Below, in pieces: positions 1 to 5,000 of a DNA stretch of 10,979 bases. Source of the DNA: an uncultured Actinomyces sp. (GTDB lineage Bacteria; Actinomycetota; Actinomycetes; Actinomycetales; Actinomycetaceae); the NCBI GenBank assembly GCA_937926195.1, contig CALEXZ010000007.1:1-10979 (forward strand), given 5' to 3'. Positions within the stretch are counted from its first letter, which is position 1; the number at the start of each line of letters is the position of its first letter. The notes under the pieces were generated by a model. That model did not search any database and was not told where the DNA came from. It saw nothing but the letters and a program-made list of their open reading frames with translations. The translations under genes and the position numbers were made by a program.

Positions 1-80
1 GGCTGGCCCTGGTACGCCTGTCCCTGCGGATAGGGCTGACCCTGGTAGCCCTGGTCCTGGGGATAGGGCTGGCCGGGGTA
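1..80 (-). repeat. 33-nt coding tandem repeat (11-residue GQPYPQ-type unit)
   Basis: Two complete copies and part of a third of an imperfect 33-nt unit can be read on the minus strand. They encode GQPYPQDQGYQ, GQPYPQGQAYQ and the start of a third GQP. The repeat continues past the left edge, so copy number is unknown. Confidence 0.65.
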
Positions 81-119
81 GCCGTCAGAGGGGTACTGGT
101 TGGGGTCGTAGCTGGTCAC
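1..119 (-). CDS. N-terminus of a Tyr/Pro/Gln/Gly-repeat protein (3' end beyond window)
   Basis: The gene reads leftward from a GTG at 119-117 and leaves the window still open. The start is chosen because an AAGGG Shine-Dalgarno-like stretch lies 7 nt upstream and an in-frame TGA lies a little further upstream. The visible product begins VTSYDPNQYPSDGYPGQPYP and continues in an 11-residue tandem unit, GQPYPQDQGYQ then GQPYPQGQAYQ. Such hydrophilic Pro/Gln/Tyr tracts commonly form disordered cytoplasmic N-termini of actinobacterial membrane proteins (for example RDD or DUF4870-type proteins). Which domain follows cannot be seen, so no function is assigned. It lies 117 bp downstream of hisF on the same strand, so it may be read from the hisF transcript or from its own promoter. 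Confidence 0.72.
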   Translation of the reverse strand, partial: MTSYDPNQYPSDGYPGQPYPQDQGYQGQPYPQGQAYQGQ

Positions 120-236
120 GTCTATGCCCTTCGTCGGCAGGTGTGGTCACTGACAGGTGGTCGCGCACGAGCACCGCGCCCGGTGGTGACGAGGCTGCGC
201 ACAGCATCGCACCCCCACGTATCGGGCGCGTGCAAA
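120..236 (-). other. Intergenic gap between hisF and the repeat-protein gene
   Basis: This is 117 bp of non-coding sequence. It carries the Shine-Dalgarno-like AAGGG (minus strand, about 127-131) of the downstream gene. I see no convincing -35/-10 pair, strong hairpin or T-tract in it. Confidence 0.5.
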
Positions 237-1034
237 CTAGCCCGCGTCCACGTCGGGCGCAAGTCCTCGCACAGGGTGCCCGGCGGCTCGCAGCGCAGCC
301 TTCGCCTGGCCGACGGTCATGGTCCCGTAGTGGAAAACGCTCGCGGCCAGGACGGCGTCCGCGCCGTGGTCCGCCGCGGCGGCGAAGTCCTCAGGGCGTC
401 CCGCGCCACCGGAGGCGATGAGAGGCACGCTCACCCGGGAACGGACGTCGTCGAGCATCTCAAGGTCGAAGCCCTCGGTCACGCCGTCGGCGTCCATGGA
501 GTTGAGGAGGATCTCCCCGGCACCCAGGTCACAGGCACGCACAGCCCACTCGACGGCGTCGATACCGGTGGAGCGCCGCCCGCCGTGGGTGGTCACCTCG
601 TAGCCCGAGGCCGTGCTCACGCCCTCGGGGCAGCGGCGGGCGTCGACGCTCAGGACGATGACCTGGGCGCCGAAGCGTCGCGAGACCTCGGTGAGCAGCT
701 CGGGGCGTGCGATGGCCGCGGTGTTGATGCCGACCTTGTCGGCGCCCGCCGCCAGCAGGGTGGCGACGTCCTCGACGCTGCGCACTCCCCCGCCGACGGT
801 CAGCGGGACGAAGACCTGCTCGGCCGTCGCGGAGACGACGTCGAGCATCGTGGCCCTGCCCTCCGAGGACGCGGAGACGTCAAGGAAGGTGATCTCGTCG
901 GCACCCTGCTCGTCGTAGCGGCGGGCCAGCTCGACGGGGTCGCCCGCGTCGCGCAGGCCCTGGAAGTTGACGCCCTTGACGACACGACCGTCCTTGACGT
1001 CAAGGCAGGGGATGACGCGCACGGCGACGCTCAT
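237..1034 (-). CDS. hisF: Imidazole glycerol phosphate synthase subunit HisF
   Basis: Cyclase subunit of IGP synthase in histidine biosynthesis. With HisH-derived ammonia it converts PRFAR to imidazole glycerol phosphate and AICAR. The 265-residue product spans the usual (beta/alpha)8 barrel. The N-terminal RVIPCLDVKDGRVVKG carries the catalytic Asp12 (Asp11 of the Thermotoga enzyme). The second catalytic acid is Asp131 in VLSVDARR. Phosphate-binding segments are visible at VGGGVRS (80-86) and IASGGAGRPED (206-216). The ATG is preceded by AGGAG five bases upstream and the family N-terminus is complete. No hisH, hisA or hisI is in the window. Upstream is a divergent kinase-like gene, with a GC palindrome in the shared region that would fall in this gene's 5' leader. 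Downstream is the repeat-protein gene. Confidence 0.97.
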   Translation of the reverse strand: MSVAVRVIPCLDVKDGRVVKGVNFQGLRDAGDPVELARRYDEQGADEITFLDVSASSEGRATMLDVVSATAEQVFVPLTVGGGVRSVEDVATLLAAGADKVGINTAAIARPELLTEVSRRFGAQVIVLSVDARRCPEGVSTASGYEVTTHGGRRSTGIDAVEWAVRACDLGAGEILLNSMDADGVTEGFDLEMLDDVRSRVSVPLIASGGAGRPEDFAAAADHGADAVLAASVFHYGTMTVGQAKAALRAAGHPVRGLAPDVDAG

Positions 1035-1124
1035 GGGTGCTCCTGTCGGTTGCCGGCGCCCTGGCGCCGGACGCGTGGTCGGCTCGCGGTCAGGGTAGCG
1101 CGACGGGAACGATAGCCTGCCGCC
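1035..1124. promoter_or_regulatory. Divergent promoter region between hisF and the kinase-like gene
   Basis: This 90-bp region separates the two divergent genes. On the minus side, AGGAG (1044-1040) serves hisF, and a possible -10 is TACCCT (1097-1092). On the plus side, TAGCCT (1113-1118) fits the actinobacterial TANNNT -10 and ends 6 nt before the GTG at 1125. That GTG has no Shine-Dalgarno, which is the arrangement of a leaderless transcript. Clear -35 boxes are not visible on either side. The -10 assignments are inference. Confidence 0.45.
1053..1070. repeat. Perfect 8-bp inverted repeat in the hisF leader
   Basis: CCGGCGCC and GGCGCCGG are separated by two bases. The palindrome lies 8 nt upstream of the hisF Shine-Dalgarno, so in RNA it would form a very stable hairpin next to the ribosome site, while as DNA it could be an operator. 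No leader peptide or T-box features accompany it. Its role is unknown. Confidence 0.6.
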
Positions 1125-1769
1125 GTGTCCAGCAGCCGCTCCCCCGGTACCCGTGCCAGCGGGTCGTCCCCCGTCTTGCCGCTCGACGCTCCCGGGGCAC
1201 TCGTGCTGGCACCGCAGGAGGCCGCCGAGGAGCTCACCCTGCGGGGGCGGCCGGGGGCCGCGGGTGCCCTTGTCGTCATCGACGGCGCCACGGGCGCGGG
1301 CAAGACACAGCTGGCGAGCCGGGTGCTCACCCGGCTCAGGCAGCAGGGCTACCAGGCGGCGGTGCTGTCAACGGATCTGCTCGTGCCGGGCTGGGACGGT
1401 CTGGCAGAGGGCGTCTCGAGCACGGCCGCGCTGCTGGGAGCGCTGGCGGGCGGCCAGGACGGGCACGTTCCCACCTGGGACTGGCAGCAGATGGCTCCCG
1501 GTGACGAGCTGTGCCTGCGCCCGCTGGCCGGTGGGGTGCTGGTCGTCGAGGGCAGCGGTGCGCTGGCGGCGGCCGCCCAGGACCTCAGGCCGTTGAGGGT
1601 CGTGCGCGTGCTCGTCGAGGCACCCCAGTCGCTGCGCCACGCACGTATCGCCGCACGTGACAGCTACACGTGGGACGTCGAGGCCTGGCAGCGGCAGGAG
1701 GAGCGCCAGCGCGCCCGCTGGCAGCAGCAGGCCGCGTGGTGGCCCGAAGTGCTCGTACGCCACGCCTGA
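1125..1769 (+). CDS. P-loop NTPase, uridine kinase/nucleoside kinase-like
   Basis: This 214-residue protein has a nucleoside-monophosphate/uridine-kinase fold signature. The Walker A is GATGAGKT (54-61), preceded by a beta strand ALVVID. STDLLVPGW (82-90) carries Asp84 in the place of the metal/base-binding acidic residue of uridine kinases. VLVVEGSGAL (138-147) resembles the Walker B strand that precedes the lid. RHARIAARD (171-179) has the Arg pair expected of a lid region. The C-terminus is Trp/Gln/Arg-rich. By family knowledge it should phosphorylate a nucleoside or a similar small substrate, but the substrate cannot be named. The GTG start is taken because TAGCCT lies 6 nt upstream, suggesting a leaderless message. 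It is convergent with the FKBP-like gene, 25 bp apart. A generic AAA/ATP-binding function remains possible. Confidence 0.82.
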   Translation: MSSSRSPGTRASGSSPVLPLDAPGALVLAPQEAAEELTLRGRPGAAGALVVIDGATGAGKTQLASRVLTRLRQQGYQAAVLSTDLLVPGWDGLAEGVSSTAALLGALAGGQDGHVPTWDWQQMAPGDELCLRPLAGGVLVVEGSGALAAAAQDLRPLRVVRVLVEAPQSLRHARIAARDSYTWDVEAWQRQEERQRARWQQQAAWWPEVLVRHA

Positions 1770-1794
1770 GTCCGCCGCGGCTCGGGTGCTGCTC

Positions 1795-3285
1795 CTACTT
1801 GCGGGTGCTGGGGTCCTGCGCGGAGGGCGTGACCCTGACGACCTCCGGTCTGCCGGAGGCGCCGTCGCTGACGTCGGTGAGCTCGTCGTCGTCGACGACG
1901 GCCAGCACGTCGATGACGACGGCGACCGGCTCGTCGCCACGCGCCTGGTCCGCCGGCAGGGAGAGGATGACGCGCGAGCCGACGGTGACGTCGACCAGCT
2001 GCTCAGCGATGCCCCTGAGGGTGTCGTCCATGTGGATGGTGCCTGGCAGGACCGTCCAGCCGTAGCTGTCGGTACGCACGCCGCCGTCGTTCCAGGAGAC
2101 CGTCTGGTAGCGGGCGACGACCGTGTCGGTGGAGGACACCTGGGGGCCGTCGCCACTGATGAGGACCGAGGCGCTCGTACGCGTGGGGACCGGCAGCCCG
2201 TTGAGGGAGACGGTCATCGTGCCGTCCTCGGCGAGGACGGCCGTGGGCGCGTTGGCGGGTGCGTCCCTCTGGGTCCCGACGGCGCTGGTAGGCAGGACGT
2301 CGACGACGGTGATCTCGGTGAAGAAGGTGCCGTCGGCAGCCTCCACCGGCGCACGCAGGACGAGGCGGGTGCCCTCGGTGGCGCCCTCGACCGAGGTGGC
2401 CAGGACGTCGCCCACCTGGGAGGGGTCGAGCACCCCACGGTAGAGCCGGGCGCCCGCGGCGTTTCCGGTCGTGTTCGTGCCGTCCGTCCCGTTGAAGACG
2501 GAGACCGACAGCAGGACGGCGTCCCCTGTGCTGACGGTGCGGCCCTCGCCTTCGACGAGGACGTCGGTGAGCACGTCGGCCGGCGGGGCGGCCACCGCGA
2601 GCAAGGAGACGACGGGGACGGAACCGAGCCTGCCAACGACGTCGAGCACCTCGCGGATCGGGGCGTTGGCGTCGGCGGTCGGCAGCGTCACCGTGCCGGA
2701 GCCGACACTCGCCGAGGCCGGTCCGGAGGAGAAGAGGCCGCGCTGGGCCAGGCCCAGCGGGACGAGGACGACGGCGAGGACCGCCAGGACGGCCAGGCCG
2801 ACGGCGGCCACGCCCCGGGGGCGAGGCCGTCCGAGGGCGGCGCCAATGGCTCGCTGCGCACCGGTAGCGGTGGACGGCTCGTAGGACGGCGGGCTCACCT
2901 TGACCGTGGGGGCGGTGAGCCGTGCCAGATCCTCGGCCTCAGCCTGCGCCCGCCGGGGACTCTCAGCCTCAGCCTGCGCCCGCCGGGGACTCTCAGCCTC
3001 AGCCTGCACCTGGCGGGCACTATCAGCCTCGGCCTGGCGGGCACTATCAGCCTCGGCCTGGCGGGCACGCTCGGCCCCGGCCCGCTGCGCACGCTCGGCC
3101 TCAGCCTGCGCCCCACGCGAGCGCTCAGCCTCAGCCTGGCGCTCGCGCTCGCGCTCCAGCTCGCGCCGCTGCCTACGGGTCATAGGCGGCTCCTCACGGG
3201 AGGCCGCGTGCAGCGCGTGCCTTCCCGTGACGGGGCGCGGGGCGTCTCTGGGCACCGTAGGGCCCGGGGTCGTCTGCTGAGTCAT
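1795..3285 (-). CDS. Membrane-anchored tandem FKBP-like protein (peptidyl-prolyl isomerase family)
   Basis: The 496-residue product, last gene of the pupylation cluster, appears to have four parts. An Arg/Glu/Ala/Gln-rich coiled coil (about 36-122) contains internal repeats. A linker follows, then one hydrophobic helix (about 159-180: VAAVGLAVLAVLAVVLVPLG). Last is an extracytoplasmic half with two FKBP-like domains. The second (about 350-464) reads like FKBP: ISGDGPQVSSTDTVVARYQT, then WNDGG, a shortened flap, GIAEQL, VGSRVILSLPADQA and VAVVIDVLAV. The first (about 220-330) keeps VLVEGEGRTVSTGDAVLLSV but is more divergent. FKBP genes next to pafA are usual in actinobacteria, though often as lipoproteins; the coiled-coil membrane anchor here is unusual. 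Many aromatic active-site residues of FKBP12 seem absent, so isomerase activity is uncertain. An internal ATG (codon 35, 3183-3181) has a GGAG six bases upstream and is a rival start giving 462 residues; the outer ATG has only an extended -10 close upstream. Confidence 0.82.
   Translation of the reverse strand: MTQQTTPGPTVPRDAPRPVTGRHALHAASREEPPMTRRQRRELERERERQAEAERSRGAQAEAERAQRAGAERARQAEADSARQAEADSARQVQAEAESPRRAQAEAESPRRAQAEAEDLARLTAPTVKVSPPSYEPSTATGAQRAIGAALGRPRPRGVAAVGLAVLAVLAVVLVPLGLAQRGLFSSGPASASVGSGTVTLPTADANAPIREVLDVVGRLGSVPVVSLLAVAAPPADVLTDVLVEGEGRTVSTGDAVLLSVSVFNGTDGTNTTGNAAGARLYRGVLDPSQVGDVLATSVEGATEGTRLVLRAPVEAADGTFFTEITVVDVLPTSAVGTQRDAPANAPTAVLAEDGTMTVSLNGLPVPTRTSASVLISGDGPQVSSTDTVVARYQTVSWNDGGVRTDSYGWTVLPGTIHMDDTLRGIAEQLVDVTVGSRVILSLPADQARGDEPVAVVIDVLAVVDDDELTDVSDGASGRPEVVRVTPSAQDPSTRK
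2926..3138 (-). repeat. Tandem coding repeats in the coiled-coil region
   Basis: Positions 2941-2970 and 2971-3000 are identical 30-mers, encoding SPRRAQAEAE-type units. Positions 3001-3030 are a diverged third copy. A related 24-nt unit encoding ARQAEADS recurs at 3031-3054 and partly beyond. The units keep the reading frame (multiples of 3) and extend an Ala/Glu/Gln/Arg coiled coil. Exact duplication suggests recent slippage or unequal exchange. Confidence 0.8.
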
Positions 3286-3295
3286 GACAACACCG

Positions 3296-3301
3296 AGTAT
3301 G
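3296..3301 (-). promoter_or_regulatory. Possible extended -10 for the FKBP-like gene
   Basis: The minus strand reads TGACATACT, an extended -10 (TGN plus CATACT). It ends 10 nt before the ATG at 3285, so transcription would begin about 3 nt before that codon, giving a nearly leaderless message. No -35 is recognisable. It lies in the 55-nt gap after pafA, so it would be an internal promoter of the cluster. This is inference. Confidence 0.3.
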
Positions 3302-3340
3302 TCAGACCTTCATCGTGGCGGTATCCATCCGTCTGCTGCC

Positions 3341-4762
3341 TCACACGCCCGTCGGCACCTGGCCCTCGCGGGCGGCGGCCAAGGCGTCCATGGTCTCCAG
3401 CAGGGCGTCCACCCGAGGGTCCGAGGTCGCAAAGGGGTCACGCAGCGCCACCGGGGCGCTGCGTCCGTCGTCGAGTTTGAGGTTGACCCAGTCCGCCGAC
3501 AAGTCCAGGCGCAGGTCCTCCGCCCGGCCGATGGCGGTGCCGCGCAGGTGCGCCCGGGTCGTGGCCGGGGGCAGGTGCGTGGCCCTCACGCAGGCGGGCT
3601 CGTCGACCCAGCGCCGCAGCATCCCGGCGGACTCCAGCCGGCCACGCAGCCCGTCCGTGGTGGACACGTCGTGGTAGGCCAGGGCCAGGCGCGAGACCCG
3701 CGGGTCCTCCAGGCCGACGCCGTTGCGCTCGGTGTAGCGGGTGAGGAGCTGGAGCTTGGCGGCCCAGTCGAGCTCGGTGGCGACGTCCTGGGGGCGCTGG
3801 CGGCGCACGGCGTCCAGGCCGCGCTCCCACAGGTCGAGGACCGCGCGGTGCAGCGCGGAGAGCTCGGAGCCGCCCACGTGGGCGCGCACGCGCGCCAGGT
3901 GCTCCTCCTGCAGGTCCAGGGGGGTGATGGTGCGTCCGTCAGCCAGCTCGAGGGGCACGGTTGCGGTCAGGTCGTGGCAGGTGTCACGGATCGCGCGCAT
4001 GGGCTGGGCCAGCCGCAGGTCCGCGAGACTGCCGCCCTCCTCCAGGTAGCTGAGCAGAAGATCCATCTGCCCGATCTTGAGCAGCGTGGCACCCTGGGCG
4101 ATGTTGGAGTCCCCGACGATGACATGCATGCGCCGGTAGCGCTCGGCATCCGCATGGGGCTCGTCACGGGTGTTGATGAGCGGGCGCGAGCGGGTGGTGG
4201 CGGAGGAGACCGCGTCCTCCATCTGGTCGGCGCGCTGGGAGAAGACGAAGCACGCCCCGCCGTCCGGCGTGGGCATGATGTGCCCAGCCCCCACAAGGAC
4301 CTGGCGGGTGACCAGGTGGGCGACAAGCGTGCGGGCGTCGTTCCAGAAGTCGCCGCGGCGCCGCACGAGGTAGTTCTCATGACAGCCGAAGCCGCTGCCC
4401 TGGGCGTCGCGGTTGTTCTTGAGCAGGTGGATGCGCCCGGGCACACCCTGCTCGGCCAGACGGTCGTTGGCCTGCTGCGCCAGGCGCGCCATGAGGATCT
4501 CGCCGGCACGGTCCTGGGCGAGAAGGTCCTCCAGACGGTCGCACTCGGCGGTGGCGTACTCGGGGTGGGACCCGACGTCGACGTACAGGCGTGCCCCCGC
4601 GCGGGTGAACACGTTGGAGGAGCGGCCCCGGGCCACCACGGGAGCGAAGAGCTCACGGGCGGCGTGGTCGGCGTCGAGCGGCGGGGTGTCCCCGGTCGTG
4701 GAGGCGCAGGTGATGCCGTACTCCGTCTCGATGCCGATGACACGCCGTGCCGGGGCCGTCAC
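3341..4762 (-). CDS. pafA: Pup-protein ligase PafA
   Basis: PafA uses ATP to phosphorylate the C-terminal glutamate of Pup and join it to a lysine of a target protein. The 473-residue product has the family's glutamine-synthetase-like fold. GIETEYG (10-16) carries the Mg-binding glutamate Glu12 (Glu9 in M. tuberculosis PafA). RLYVDVGSHPEYATAECD (58-75) carries the catalytic Asp62 (Asp57). Later family motifs include HLLKNNRDAQGSGFGCHENY, INTRDEPHADAERYRRMHVI and GDSNIAQGATLLKIG. TELDWAAKLQLL and ADWVNLKLDD mark the C-terminal part, which contains the small domain that binds Pup. The lack of Dop's inserted loop before RLYVD separates it from Dop. The start is the GTG at 4762-4760, one base past the pup stop, giving an N-terminus MTAPARRVIGIETE that matches the family. 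The tight junction implies translational coupling to pup. Confidence 0.97.
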   Translation of the reverse strand: MTAPARRVIGIETEYGITCASTTGDTPPLDADHAARELFAPVVARGRSSNVFTRAGARLYVDVGSHPEYATAECDRLEDLLAQDRAGEILMARLAQQANDRLAEQGVPGRIHLLKNNRDAQGSGFGCHENYLVRRRGDFWNDARTLVAHLVTRQVLVGAGHIMPTPDGGACFVFSQRADQMEDAVSSATTRSRPLINTRDEPHADAERYRRMHVIVGDSNIAQGATLLKIGQMDLLLSYLEEGGSLADLRLAQPMRAIRDTCHDLTATVPLELADGRTITPLDLQEEHLARVRAHVGGSELSALHRAVLDLWERGLDAVRRQRPQDVATELDWAAKLQLLTRYTERNGVGLEDPRVSRLALAYHDVSTTDGLRGRLESAGMLRRWVDEPACVRATHLPPATTRAHLRGTAIGRAEDLRLDLSADWVNLKLDDGRSAPVALRDPFATSDPRVDALLETMDALAAAREGQVPTGV

Positions 4763-4763
4763 C

Positions 4764-4949
4764 TCACTCGCCGCCCTTCTGGACGAAGCCCTGGACGAAG
4801 GCGGCGGCGTTGGTCTCCAGGACGGCGTCGATCTCGTCGAGGATGTCGTCGACGCCGGTGACCTGGGCCTGTCCGCTCGTGGCAGGGCCGAGGCCGGGCT
4901 CGTCGTCGGAGGGACCGCCGGTGGGCAGGATCTGCTCGCTGAGGCTCAT
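4764..4949 (-). CDS. pup: Prokaryotic ubiquitin-like protein Pup, ending in Gly-Gly-Glu
   Basis: Pup is the small, mostly disordered modifier attached to lysines by PafA and recognised by the ARC coiled coil. This copy is 61 residues, close to the usual length of about 64. Its C-terminal half, VDDILDEIDAVLETNAAAF then VQGFVQKGGE, matches the conserved ARC- and PafA-binding helix. The protein ends in Glu rather than the more common Gln, so it is made ready for ligation. Lys58, next to the GGE end, is its only lysine. The ATG at 4949-4947 is chosen over an in-frame TTG 36 nt upstream because it gives a normal length. The Shine-Dalgarno (GAGAGAG, about 11 nt upstream) is weak. It lies 51 nt after dop and 1 nt before pafA, with no prcB or prcA between. 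Confidence 0.95.
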   Translation of the reverse strand: MSLSEQILPTGGPSDDEPGLGPATSGQAQVTGVDDILDEIDAVLETNAAAFVQGFVQKGGE

Positions 4950-5000
4950 GGGGCCAGTGTCTCTCTCAGATCGTGCAGGACCCAATCGCTTAGACGCGCC

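Noticed and set aside
1770..1794. Terminator between the kinase-like and FKBP-like genes
   Set aside because: The 25-bp gap holds only an 8-bp GC palindrome with no loop or T-tract, which is not enough to call a terminator.
2941..3054. CRISPR-like repeat array
   Set aside because: The units are directly adjacent without spacers, keep the reading frame and encode a coiled coil, so they are coding tandem repeats.
1657..3480. Long plus-strand open frame opposite the FKBP-like gene
   Set aside because: Its product is low-complexity Gly/Arg/Val/Asp and mirrors a high-GC coding strand with biased third positions. The minus-strand frame has recognisable domains and a plausible start.
4950..4985. 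Longer Pup from a TTG at 4985
   Set aside because: It would add 12 residues not typical of Pup. The ATG at 4949 gives 61 residues, close to the family length, although its ribosome site is weak.
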